In this document: in pieces, positions 35,373 through 44,685 of the stretch
Layout of the letters: every line of letters begins with the position of its first letter
How positions within the stretch are numbered: the stretch's first letter is position 1
Assembly: GCA_947504035.1 (NCBI GenBank)
Contig: CANNGA010000003.1
Location: 248,001-312,000 of the forward strand
DNA: 64,000 nt
From: an uncultured Flavobacteriaceae bacterium
GTDB taxonomy: Bacteria; Bacteroidota; Bacteroidia; Flavobacteriales; Flavobacteriaceae
Reading direction: 5' to 3'
Translations under genes and position numbers: made by a program
Notes under the pieces: model-generated
The model's database searches: none
What the model saw: only the letters and a program-made list of their open reading frames with translations
What the model was told of the DNA's origin: nothing

Positions 35373-36701
35373 TTACCTCATATTCTTCATCATCTGCATC
35401 ATCTTGCGCCCACCGCCGCCTTGCATCATTTTCATCATCTTACTCATTTGGTTGAATTGCTTTAACAGCTGATTCACCTCTTGAACTGATGTTCCAGAAC
35501 CTTTAGCAACACGTTTTTTTCTACTCGCATTCAATACTGAAGGATTGGTACGTTCTTTTGGCGTCATAGAATGTATAATAGCTTCAATTCCTTTAAACGC
35601 ATCATCATCTATATCGACATCCTTCATCATTTTTCCAGCACCAGGAATCATTCCCACAAGATCCTTCATGTTTCCCATTTTCTTTATCTGCTGAATCTGA
35701 CTTAAAAAATCATCGAAACCAAACTGGTTTTTCGCAATTTTCTTCTGAAGTTTTCGTGCTTCTTCTTCATCAAATTGTTCTTGAGCGCGTTCTACAAGAG
35801 ACACCACATCTCCCATACCCAAAATACGATCTGCCATACGAGAAGGATAAAACACGTCTATCGCTTCCATTTTCTCGCCAGTACCAATAAATTTTATAGG
35901 CTTATTGACTACAGATTTAATAGAGATAGCAGCACCACCTCGTGTATCACCATCTAATTTTGTAAGTATAACCCCATCAAAGTTTAAAACATCGTTAAAT
36001 GCTTTTGCGGTATTTACAGCATCTTGCCCAGTCATAGCATCTACAACAAACAAGGTTTCTTGTGGAGTTATGGCTTTATGTACATTAGATATTTCGGTCA
36101 TCATGGCTTCATCTACAGCCAAACGTCCAGCGGTATCTATAATCACCACATTATGACCATTAGCCTTAGCATGTGCAATACCTGCCTGTGCTATAGCTAC
36201 AGGATCGTTATTACCGCGATCACTAAACACCTCAACGCCTATTTGTTCTCCTACAACGTGTAACTGATCTATTGCCGCTGGGCGATATACATCACAGGCT
36301 ACCAGTAGAGGTTGTTTTGTTTTTTTTGTTTTTAAATAATTAGCAAGCTTTCCTGAGAATGTTGTTTTACCAGATCCTTGTAAACCTGACATTAAAATAA
36401 CACTTGGCTTTCCTGATAAATTGATACCTTCTGCATCACCTCCCATTAAAGTCGTAAGTTCATCCTTTACGATTTTAACCATTAATTGGCCTGGTTGTAA
36501 TGTTGTTAATACATCTTGCCCTAATGCTTTTTCTTTTACAGTTGTTGTAAATTGCTTGGCTATTTTGAAATTAACATCGGCATCTAATAAAGCACGTCTT
36601 ACTTCTTTTAACGTTTCTGCTACGTTTACTTCGGTAATACTACCATGTCCTTTAAGAACGTGTAACGCTTTATCTAATTTATCACTTAAATTATTAAACA
36701 T
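35373..36701 (-). CDS. ffh: Signal recognition particle protein Ffh
   Basis: A 442-residue GTPase that binds 4.5S RNA and directs membrane proteins to SecYEG. The N and G domains hold the P-loop GLQGSGKTTFSGKLA (about 108), DTAGR and TKLDGDTRGG. The methionine-rich M domain at the end (KMMKMMQGGGGRKMMQMMKN) binds signal sequences. Length and order are normal. A TATTTTTG box lies about 70 bases upstream. Confidence 0.98.
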   Translation of the reverse strand: MFNNLSDKLDKALHVLKGHGSITEVNVAETLKEVRRALLDADVNFKIAKQFTTTVKEKALGQDVLTTLQPGQLMVKIVKDELTTLMGGDAEGINLSGKPSVILMSGLQGSGKTTFSGKLANYLKTKKTKQPLLVACDVYRPAAIDQLHVVGEQIGVEVFSDRGNNDPVAIAQAGIAHAKANGHNVVIIDTAGRLAVDEAMMTEISNVHKAITPQETLFVVDAMTGQDAVNTAKAFNDVLNFDGVILTKLDGDTRGGAAISIKSVVNKPIKFIGTGEKMEAIDVFYPSRMADRILGMGDVVSLVERAQEQFDEEEARKLQKKIAKNQFGFDDFLSQIQQIKKMGNMKDLVGMIPGAGKMMKDVDIDDDAFKGIEAIIHSMTPKERTNPSVLNASRKKRVAKGSGTSVQEVNQLLKQFNQMSKMMKMMQGGGGRKMMQMMKNMR

Positions 36702-36769
36702 AATTCTTTAGTATTCAGTTTACAGGTTGCCCTAAGGCGTTCTGCGTCTTGATTAATTTTTTAGAATTG

Positions 36770-36777
36770 CAAAAATA
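36770..36777 (-). promoter_or_regulatory. -7 promoter element TATTTTTG of ffh
   Basis: The minus strand reads TATTTTTG (TAnnTTTG) and would give a leader of about 60 bases for ffh. No -33 TTTG at the right spacing is seen. Confidence 0.4.
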
Positions 36778-37052
36778 ACGAAATATTTGGTTTTTATAAG
36801 TGCGTATTGCCCTTTTACTAAAAAACATCTGTATTAAAGGTATTGCAATTCGTTAGATTTTTAGTAACGCAGCCTAAACAAGGGCTATACCTCTAAAAGA
36901 GCTAAAAAAACACAATCCGTATTAAAATGAAATGGTTGATTATATGTCATAAAAAACAGAACACGTCGTATCAATACTCTAAATATAAAACACCTAAACG
37001 CTTCAATACACTAATTTAGAGCGTCTCTACCCTAACTCTAACAAAATGACAC

Positions 37053-37087
37053 AAAAAAAGGCTATCAGATATACATCCAATAGCCTT
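37053..37087 (-). terminator. Terminator of the repeat lipoprotein gene
   Basis: AAGGCTAT (37058-37065) pairs with ATAGCCTT (37080-37087) around a 14-base loop. On the minus strand the stem is followed by a run of seven T (37059-37053). It lies about 65 bases after the lipoprotein stop codon. Confidence 0.7.
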
Positions 37088-37152
37088 AAAAAGGCATCCT
37101 ATTTATACTAAAATCCAAACCAACTTATAAGATAACCTCATCTAACAACTCA

Positions 37153-38886
37153 CTAAATTTCTCTTTTTTCTAGTACAAGTATGCGTTCTATTTGGCCCTC
37201 TGCATTGTAATCTTTAAGCTCTATTCTATCTGGCATTAATCCTTTTAACTTCCATCTGTACTTTAATGCTCCAAAAGGGGCATCTTCAGTTCTAAAGTTT
37301 AAGCCTAGGTTTAATCCTAAATTTCTAAACGCCAACCAAGAACCAACAAATGTGTTTCCTTTGCCTTCTGCAACTAGTCGCCCATTGGCATTAAAACCAA
37401 TACCATAACCTTCATAATTTGAAGTCTCGTCAGCACCTTGATCAATATATGAAGCGACTTCCCATGGGCCACTTATTAAAATTCTAATAATTCTATTAAA
37501 ATCCTCATCATTGTCAGGGCAATGTCTTTTTAAAAGTAATTGTCCGTTCGCATTGGTTAATAAAATCCTGTCTTCTCTTAAAAATGCAACACCCCACTTT
37601 AATTTCAATTCTGGTCTGCCTTCTAAATCTATCTCTAGAGTTAACATGTCTTCGCGTTTACCTAAGGCATAGGTACCTTGAAGCAATTCTCCACGAGTTC
37701 GTATAGCGACCTTATTATCGTCTTGAAACTTTAACGGTGTCCCTACATACGCGTTTCGACGCTCAATACCACTCACATTAATACTATCTACACGCCATAA
37801 ACAAGTCTTTAAATAGGTGTTAATTCGCGCTCTTGAGTTGTCTACGATAACCTCACAGTTTCTATCTAAAATAATTCTATTGCCGCCCTCTTCATGAATC
37901 TTAATTTTCCCATCTTGAAAATCGTAGGCCAACCATTCTAGAGTAAAATCGGCCAAAGCATCAAATTGCATCCTTAAAAGCACACCACGTCTTACACGTC
38001 TTAACCCCCAACGTCCAGATAATACATCTCCATTTCTAGCACGCATTTGTACAAGGCTATCGTTCTTAAAATTTAATGCGTATGCTTCAAAACGTGCTGT
38101 TCTATCTTCATTATCTCTTTGAAATTCTTTTACAATCCAAGGGCATCGTGTTAAGTAACGCTGTAAACGTTCTTTAGAAGAGTCGTCTGTTTGAGCACAG
38201 GTACGTCTTGCCTCTGTAATAATTCGTCTTAACATCGTATTATTTTCAGCAACTAAAGCCGTACTATCTGCCAAAACCATAGTGACAGGAAAATTTAAAC
38301 TTGCAACGACTTCTGCATTTCTAACACGTTTCATAAAACGGTTTAAAGTACTGTCGTTTTCAACAGTAACTGTATTGATGATTTCTGCATTAGCATCGAA
38401 TACAGAAAACCCGATTGGATATTGAAAATCGATACATCTAATCGTAGTATCTACCTCATCATCTCCTTTACAAGCGGCAATAAATCGTGCTAAAGCCTCT
38501 GCATTTTCTATAGCAATCGCTTCATGATCGGCACTTCGTATGGTGATTGGGAATATAATATCTAAACGATCTACATCGTCTTCAAACTCATCATACAGGC
38601 GTCGAATCTTTATAAAATCTGCTCTAGAATCAATACGCAACTCTAAACCTCGTACTTTAACGGTAACAGGTAAATTTACAGAAACACAGCTCGAACCGTC
38701 TATAATATCATCTTCAGAACCATCTAAGGTAGATGTGGCTTCTATAAAACTTGACAATTCAGATTGTGCTGTTAATACTTCAGATTCATCTGCTGCGGTC
38801 ACTTCTATTTCCTCTTCTTGACAAGAGGTCAACATTAAAAGGGCAAAAAAAGGCACTACGAATAAAAATTTAAGTTTAGTTTTCAT
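37153..38886 (-). CDS. Modular repeat lipoprotein (four short N-terminal and three lipocalin-like C-terminal modules)
   Basis: A 577-residue lipoprotein with lipid Cys22 (MLTSC). After an acidic Ser/Thr/Glu linker, four related modules of about 40 residues follow, each with a hydrophobic strand ending in FP(I/V)T or similar, a Val/Ile strand and a helix such as ALARFI or TLNRFM. Residues 230-577 hold three modules of about 110 residues, each with a start like CPWIV, CLWRV or GPWEV, then a GxW or GTY strand (LSGRWGL, LQGTYAL, FVGSWLA), then a WxxxF/LKW strand. These resemble lipocalin-like calycin repeats. I do not recognise a named family. It diverges from the ECF sigma gene across 135 bases, so a link to that signalling circuit is plausible. 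Surface or periplasmic location; function unknown. Confidence 0.85.
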   Translation of the reverse strand: MKTKLKFLFVVPFFALLMLTSCQEEEIEVTAADESEVLTAQSELSSFIEATSTLDGSEDDIIDGSSCVSVNLPVTVKVRGLELRIDSRADFIKIRRLYDEFEDDVDRLDIIFPITIRSADHEAIAIENAEALARFIAACKGDDEVDTTIRCIDFQYPIGFSVFDANAEIINTVTVENDSTLNRFMKRVRNAEVVASLNFPVTMVLADSTALVAENNTMLRRIITEARRTCAQTDDSSKERLQRYLTRCPWIVKEFQRDNEDRTARFEAYALNFKNDSLVQMRARNGDVLSGRWGLRRVRRGVLLRMQFDALADFTLEWLAYDFQDGKIKIHEEGGNRIILDRNCEVIVDNSRARINTYLKTCLWRVDSINVSGIERRNAYVGTPLKFQDDNKVAIRTRGELLQGTYALGKREDMLTLEIDLEGRPELKLKWGVAFLREDRILLTNANGQLLLKRHCPDNDEDFNRIIRILISGPWEVASYIDQGADETSNYEGYGIGFNANGRLVAEGKGNTFVGSWLAFRNLGLNLGLNFRTEDAPFGALKYRWKLKGLMPDRIELKDYNAEGQIERILVLEKREI

Positions 38887-39021
38887 GGTATCTATGTTTT
38901 GGGTTATACATTATGTTTTGTTAATAAAACAAGCTTATTTTTAAAATCCCTACCCTCTTTTTAAAAAAAAATCAAAAAAAATTCAAAAAAGTCTATTTTA
39001 GTAGCAGCAACAGCAATTAAA

Positions 39022-39537
39022 ATGGTTAAAAAACAGCATGATACTATTTGTGAAGAACAGTTATTTTCTTCAATCTTTAAAAAACACTCTAAAGATTTAC
39101 ATAACTTCTTATACTATAAGTATGGAAATCTTTTAAATCCGAAAGATAAAGTACAAGAAGCTTTTATAAAGCTATGGCAAAATTGTGCTAAAGTCGCTCC
39201 TGAAAAAGCAAAGAGTTTTGTGTTTACTACGGCAAATAATTTAATGCTTAATGAAGTGGCCCACCAAAAAGTGGTTTTAAAACACCAACACTCTAAACCA
39301 AAACACTACACGAATGAATCTCCCGAATTTTTAATGCAGGAGTCCCAGTATAATGATAAGTTACAACGTGCACTTTCTAATTTAACCGAGGCGCAGCGTC
39401 TCGCTTTTATGATGAATCGCGTAGAAGGCAAACGCTTTAAAGACATTGCCGAACTGTTAGGCATCTCTGTAAAAGCCGTAGAAAAGCGCATTTATGGCGC
39501 TCTAAAAAAATTACGTAAAGACATTAAGGAACTCTAA
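39022..39537 (+). CDS. ECF-type RNA polymerase sigma factor
   Basis: A 171-residue group 4 sigma factor. Region 2 (about 10-75) has the core-binding DKVQEAFIKLWQN segment and region 4 (about 110-165) the HTH LTEAQRLAFMMNRVEGKRF and DIAELLGISVKAVEKRI. No region 3 or regulatory extension is present. The next gene is a FecR-type anti-sigma factor and then a TonB-dependent receptor with an STN domain, the standard cell-surface signalling order in Bacteroidota. The target promoters are probably those of the adjacent genes, including possibly the divergent lipoprotein. Confidence 0.95.
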   Translation: MVKKQHDTICEEQLFSSIFKKHSKDLHNFLYYKYGNLLNPKDKVQEAFIKLWQNCAKVAPEKAKSFVFTTANNLMLNEVAHQKVVLKHQHSKPKHYTNESPEFLMQESQYNDKLQRALSNLTEAQRLAFMMNRVEGKRFKDIAELLGISVKAVEKRIYGALKKLRKDIKEL

Positions 39538-39678
39538 TTAAAGTTAGAAGTTGTCATTTTTATAAACGCTACCCAAATTTTTAAGCATTTATGAATACAA
39601 ATGAATGTTAACACTAAAAAAACAATACACAAGGTAGGGAAAAGCGAAACTCACTTGTTATATAATTGAATACGAGAT

Positions 39679-40581
39679 ATGATGAATAGAGAAGAATTAA
39701 TATCAAAATGGTTAGACAATGCGTTGACCGACCAAGAACTCAAAGCGTTTAAAGCACTTGAGGACTATGAGGATTTGATAAAACTAAACACGCATCTACA
39801 GCATTTTAAAGCAACCGATTACGATACCTCTGAGGCTTTAGATACTGTTTTAACGACTATTCGTAAAGAAAAAACAACTCCTAAAATCCATTGGCTAAAG
39901 CCATTTTTACGCATTGCGGCTGTACTTGCGATTAGCTGTAGTGTGTATTTTTACATGATAACTTTAGAGACTCAAATCACCACTGCCGTGGCTCAAAAAA
40001 CGACAGTAACCTTACCCGATGCCTCTACGGTAGCTCTTAACGCCAACTCATCGTTAGCCTATAACAAACAGCGTTGGGATAAAACGCGGGATGTCACTTT
40101 AAAAGGCGAAGCGTTTTTTAAAGTCGCTAAAGGTGCTACGTTTAATGTCATAACAAATTTAGGGCAGGTTACCGTATATGGTACCGAATTTAATGTAAAA
40201 CAACGCGAGCACGCTTTCGAAGTGATTTGCTATGAAGGCCTAGTTGGTGTTACCTATAATGCCAAAGAAGTAAAACTAAAGCCAGGGGAACGCTTTTTAG
40301 TACACAACGGGAAATTACAGGCTAAAGATAAAGAGTATCGCAGTGCGCCTTCTTGGATTCACAACGAAAGTGAATTTAAAAGTAGTCCTTTTAAACAGGT
40401 TGTTGCTACGTTCGAACAACACTATGGCGTTACTATTGTACTTAATACTGTAGATACATCGCAATTATTTACAGGATCCTTTACACATGATGACATAGAG
40501 GTGGCGTTACAGTCTATAACATTACCACTACAGCTAAAATATACGATACAAAATAACACGATTACTTTAACAAGTGACTAA
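39679..40581 (+). CDS. FecR-type anti-sigma factor
   Basis: A 300-residue single-pass membrane protein. The cytoplasmic N-terminus (about 1-70) would bind the sigma factor, a helix at about 75-92 crosses the membrane, and the periplasmic FecR domain (about 105-200) holds TVTLPDASTVALNANSSL and GEAFFKVAKGATFNV. The C-terminal DUF4974-like domain (about 220-300) contacts the receptor's STN domain. Its last eight bases overlap the start of the receptor gene, so translation is probably coupled. Confidence 0.93.
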   Translation: MMNREELISKWLDNALTDQELKAFKALEDYEDLIKLNTHLQHFKATDYDTSEALDTVLTTIRKEKTTPKIHWLKPFLRIAAVLAISCSVYFYMITLETQITTAVAQKTTVTLPDASTVALNANSSLAYNKQRWDKTRDVTLKGEAFFKVAKGATFNVITNLGQVTVYGTEFNVKQREHAFEVICYEGLVGVTYNAKEVKLKPGERFLVHNGKLQAKDKEYRSAPSWIHNESEFKSSPFKQVVATFEQHYGVTIVLNTVDTSQLFTGSFTHDDIEVALQSITLPLQLKYTIQNNTITLTSD

Positions 40582-42925
40582 AAAAGAACTGCTTTTTCTT
40601 TTAAACATGCTTCTTTTTTTTAATGGTGTTAACCTCTGCGCACAGACCATCGAAAAAAAGCAAGCACTCACGTCCATTTTAAAAATACTCTCCAAGCGGT
40701 ATAATGTACGTTTTTCTTATGCCGATGAAACAATTGCGAACAGTACAGCTAAACTTCCTAAAAAAAAACGCTCTTTAAATACCGCAATTCATGAATTGGA
40801 ACTTGAGACGCATTTAAAGTTTCACCTCTTAAATAAGCGTTTTATTACTATTGTAAAAGGGAAAAAACACCGACAGCCTATTCTTAGAGAACAACTGGAT
40901 GAAATTGTGATTAAAAACTATTTAACCTCTGGTATTACCAAGCTTAATGATGGTTCTTTAACCATAAAACCTGAAAAATTTGGAATTCTTCCCGGCCTCA
41001 TAGAGCCCGATATGTTACAAACTATTCAAGCCCTTCCAGGCGTATACAGCGTAGAAGAATCGGTATCTAATATTAACGTAAGAGGCGGCACCCACGACCA
41101 AAACTTAATTTTATGGGATGGTATCAAGATGTATCAATCAGGTCATTTTTTCGGACTCATCTCTGCCTTTAACCCCTACACGACAAAAAAGATTAATGTG
41201 TCCAAAAATGGAACTAAGGCAAAATTTGGAGATGGTGTTTCTAGCGTTATCGATATGCAACTGTCTAACACTATAGACGGTATTTTTACAGCTGGTGCTG
41301 GTTTTAATTTGATTAATGCTCATGCTTATGCAAAAATCCCACTAAGCAAACGTACCGAATTACAAGTTGCCTCTAGGCGCTCTATCACAGATCTTATTTT
41401 AACACCAACTTACGATCAATATTTTAAACGCGTTTTTCAAGATTCAGATCTCTCCAACACCTCTCAAAATAGCAATAGCATCTCACAAAATGAGTCGTTT
41501 AGATTTCATGATCTTTCGCTAAAATTTCTATACGATATTTCTAAAAAGGACAAACTGCGTTTCCATATCTTAAATATCACGAATACTTTAAATTATGAAG
41601 AGAGTCTTAGTACCACCCTACGCAACGAAGCTTTAAATAGCAACCTCTCTCAAAAAAACCTTGCCTATAGCATCTCACATACAAGACATTGGCATTCCAA
41701 TTTAAAAAGTACGGCCCAAATTTACCTTACCAATTATGATTTAGAAGCCACTAATTTTGATATTATAAACGACCAACGTTTAATTCAAAAAAACGAAGTC
41801 TTTGATGGTACTGTAAAATTACACTTTAACTACGATCTTAACGCCAATATTAAATTAAATGCAGGGTACCAATTTACCGAAGTTGGCATTAGCAACCTTC
41901 AAGATGTTAATAACCCACTTTTTAGAAGTTTTATACGGGAAGTGGTTCGTACAAATGCTGTTTACGGCGAAGCAGGCTACCTATCTACAAATGCCAAAAC
42001 AAGATGCCATTTTGGAACGAGGTTAAATCGCTTCAATAAATTTGACGAAACTCTAATAGAACCCCGTTTAAATTTTAGCCAGCGTTTTTTAAATGTATTC
42101 CGTCTAGAGATTTCAGGGGAGTTTAAACACCAAACAACATCGCAAACCATAGATCTTCAAAACGATTTTTTAGGAATAGAAAACCGCCGTTGGGTCCTTT
42201 CTAATAATAATACAGAAACGGTAGAACAGGACGGAAAAACCATTTTCCCTGTGCCCATTTTAAAAAGTAAACAAGCATCTGCGGGGATTCATTATGCGAA
42301 ACATCGCTTTTTAATAAGCGCTGAAGTTTTTATAAAAAAAGTAGAGGGCATTACAACCAGAAGCCAAGGATTTCAAAATCAATTCCAATTTGTAAATGCT
42401 ATTGGCAGTTACGACATTAAAGGGCTTGATGTTTTAGTCAACAAGCAATTTAAAAACAATGTAAGCACATGGCTTGGCTATGCCTACAGCAACAACACCT
42501 ATCTGTTTCCCTCTTTAAATGCAGGGGTACGGTTTCCTAATAATGCCGACACCAGGCATGCGCTAACAGTCGCCAGTAGCTATACCAACTCAAGACTTAA
42601 ACTATCATTAGGTTTCAATTGGCGCTCTGGTAGGCCTACCACGCCACCAACCGGCATTCAAAATGAAAATGACGGGGCCATAACTTACGCGAGTCCTAAT
42701 AGCCGTAATTTAGATGACTACATGCGAACAGACTGCTCTGCAACATATAATTTTAAGGTCTCTAAATCTACCAAAGCAATACTTGGTGCTTCCATCTGGA
42801 ATATTTTTAATACCAAAAATACTCTAAACACCTATTACACCTTAGATGATACCAACACCATCACTAGAATTGAAAACGAATCACTTGGTATTACGCCTAA
42901 TTTAAGTTTTAGATTACGTTTCTAA
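40574..42925 (+). CDS. Signal-transducing TonB-dependent outer-membrane receptor (STN domain)
   Basis: A 783-residue receptor of the FecA type. A signal peptide is followed by an STN/secretin-like signalling domain (about 28-95), which touches the FecR protein. The plug contains GVYSVEESVSNINVRGG and a 22-strand barrel follows, ending NLSFRLRF. It starts at GTG and overlaps the fecR stop by eight bases, so coupling is strong. It has no SusC-type carboxypeptidase-like domain and no SusD partner, unlike the sugar receptor at the left of the window. It probably imports an iron complex or another small ligand and signals its arrival to the sigma factor. Confidence 0.92.
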   Translation: MTKKELLFLLNMLLFFNGVNLCAQTIEKKQALTSILKILSKRYNVRFSYADETIANSTAKLPKKKRSLNTAIHELELETHLKFHLLNKRFITIVKGKKHRQPILREQLDEIVIKNYLTSGITKLNDGSLTIKPEKFGILPGLIEPDMLQTIQALPGVYSVEESVSNINVRGGTHDQNLILWDGIKMYQSGHFFGLISAFNPYTTKKINVSKNGTKAKFGDGVSSVIDMQLSNTIDGIFTAGAGFNLINAHAYAKIPLSKRTELQVASRRSITDLILTPTYDQYFKRVFQDSDLSNTSQNSNSISQNESFRFHDLSLKFLYDISKKDKLRFHILNITNTLNYEESLSTTLRNEALNSNLSQKNLAYSISHTRHWHSNLKSTAQIYLTNYDLEATNFDIINDQRLIQKNEVFDGTVKLHFNYDLNANIKLNAGYQFTEVGISNLQDVNNPLFRSFIREVVRTNAVYGEAGYLSTNAKTRCHFGTRLNRFNKFDETLIEPRLNFSQRFLNVFRLEISGEFKHQTTSQTIDLQNDFLGIENRRWVLSNNNTETVEQDGKTIFPVPILKSKQASAGIHYAKHRFLISAEVFIKKVEGITTRSQGFQNQFQFVNAIGSYDIKGLDVLVNKQFKNNVSTWLGYAYSNNTYLFPSLNAGVRFPNNADTRHALTVASSYTNSRLKLSLGFNWRSGRPTTPPTGIQNENDGAITYASPNSRNLDDYMRTDCSATYNFKVSKSTKAILGASIWNIFNTKNTLNTYYTLDDTNTITRIENESLGITPNLSFRLRF

Positions 42926-43030
42926 ACAACTCATCCGAAAAACAAAAATAACACACTGGTTTTCAACGAAAAACATACATTTTATTTTTCATATGCTTGC
43001 CTTTTTACTACTTTAATGAAAATTTAATGT

Positions 43031-44674
43031 ATGCCATCACTTACGCCACTTCGTTCAGCTTTAGATTTAAGAAAGGCCAAGCACCTGTTACGCCGTGCGA
43101 CGTTTAACTTTAGCAAAACACAACTTGAAGCTTTTGTGGGTATGTCTGCCGTAGATGCTGTTGCCAGTTTAACCACAGCAGTTGCAAATGCACTCGCAGC
43201 GCCCTACGACCCGCTACCTACGGCCAATCCAGATGGGTATTGGACCTCATCTACAGCCCTCCCCAATTCATTTAGTGGGCAAAACAGAAAACGTGCGCAT
43301 GTCTGCGCATGGTGGTGGCACAATGCCATGCAACGCGTTACTTTAAAGCACAAACTAAGTTTCTTTTTACATACAAGTTTTACAGTGGGTAAAGATTCTG
43401 GTGTTGGCGGCGCTACTTATTTTTATGACCATTTAAGACTCTTAGATTTCTATGCAATGGGCAATCTTAAAACCTTGGCTAAAAAAATTACCTTAGACAA
43501 TGGCATGTTAGATTACCTCGATAACACACAAAATAATAGAACCAACCCCAATGAAAATTATGCCCGCGAATATTTAGAACTCTTTACCATTTTAAAAGGG
43601 GAGCAAATTGGACAAGATAACTATACCAATTATACTGAAATTGACATTCAACAAGCCGCAAAAGTCTTTTCTGGCTTTAAAAAAAGAAACGATAGAAGTA
43701 GTATCGATGCCGATACGGGTATCCCCATGGGATACATTAATGTGAACCAACACGATACAACAGATAAAACCTTTAGCTCTGCTTTTGGCGGACAAGTCAT
43801 TACGGGTAGAACAACCGCTTCTGGTATTTTTGAAGAACTTCATGAATTTGTTGACATGATTTTTGCGCAACCAGAAACCGCAAAAGCCTATTGTAGAAAG
43901 TTATACCGCTATTTCGTAAAAAGCACCTGGGACGACAGTGTAGAAACCGATATCATTACTCCCTTGGCTGACATCCTTATAGCTAATAATTTTGAAATCT
44001 TACCTGTAGTTACCACATTACTGAGTAGTGCGCATTTTTACGATACCGATGATGCCGATCCTACCGATAATCGTATTGGCAGTATTATAAAAAGCCCGCT
44101 ACAATTATTTTCTGAAATCTGTTCGGTATTCGAATTTAACTACCCCAATCCAGAAACCAACTTGCCACAGTTTTATACCAATTTCTTTTTACGGTTTGTG
44201 CATAATGTCTATTTCCCTGCTGCGGGTATGGCCTTGTACGATCCTGATTCTGTAGCAGGTTACCCCGCTTATTACCAAGAGCCTAATTTTGACAGGAACT
44301 GGTTTTCTTCAAATACCCTTATAGGGCGCTATAAACTTATTGAGAGTTTGATACAAGGCAGAAATACAATGAGTACTAACGCTAGAATTTATGGCGAACT
44401 CGATACCGTAGCCTTTGTAGAACGCCATATAGAGGTTCCCACAGATCCTAATGCCCTAATTACCGAAATAGCGACACTGCTATATCCAGAAGCCATTACT
44501 ACCGATCGCGTTAACTATTTTAAAAGTTTTTTAGTAGATGAAGGGTTTCCAGATTACTATTGGACAGGAGTTTGGAATCAATACCGTAACGACAGTGATG
44601 CTACCGTTGTTAGAACACGTTTAAATGCGCTAATTACTGCCATGGTAAATGCTGCAGAATTTCAATTAATGTAA
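43031..44674 (+). CDS. DUF1800 family protein
   Basis: A 547-residue protein of the DUF1800 family, which is exported or surface-associated in many bacteria and has no known activity. Typical segments are HLLRRATFNFS near the N-terminus, WWHNAMQR, NYAREYLELFTI and KVFSGFKKR. There is no clear signal peptide in the reading frame. It pairs with the DUF1501 gene, which starts 11 bases after it. This pair is conserved in many phyla, so the two proteins probably act together. It follows the TonB receptor by 105 bases. Confidence 0.9.
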   Translation: MPSLTPLRSALDLRKAKHLLRRATFNFSKTQLEAFVGMSAVDAVASLTTAVANALAAPYDPLPTANPDGYWTSSTALPNSFSGQNRKRAHVCAWWWHNAMQRVTLKHKLSFFLHTSFTVGKDSGVGGATYFYDHLRLLDFYAMGNLKTLAKKITLDNGMLDYLDNTQNNRTNPNENYAREYLELFTILKGEQIGQDNYTNYTEIDIQQAAKVFSGFKKRNDRSSIDADTGIPMGYINVNQHDTTDKTFSSAFGGQVITGRTTASGIFEELHEFVDMIFAQPETAKAYCRKLYRYFVKSTWDDSVETDIITPLADILIANNFEILPVVTTLLSSAHFYDTDDADPTDNRIGSIIKSPLQLFSEICSVFEFNYPNPETNLPQFYTNFFLRFVHNVYFPAAGMALYDPDSVAGYPAYYQEPNFDRNWFSSNTLIGRYKLIESLIQGRNTMSTNARIYGELDTVAFVERHIEVPTDPNALITEIATLLYPEAITTDRVNYFKSFLVDEGFPDYYWTGVWNQYRNDSDATVVRTRLNALITAMVNAAEFQLM

Positions 44675-44685
44675 GCTCAAAAATT

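Larger units (their letters stand above)
36702..37152. other. Intergenic region between ffh and the repeat lipoprotein gene
   Basis: The 451 bases contain the ffh leader with its -7 box and a terminator for the upstream lipoprotein gene. No coding frame or known RNA is recognised in the rest. Confidence 0.55.
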
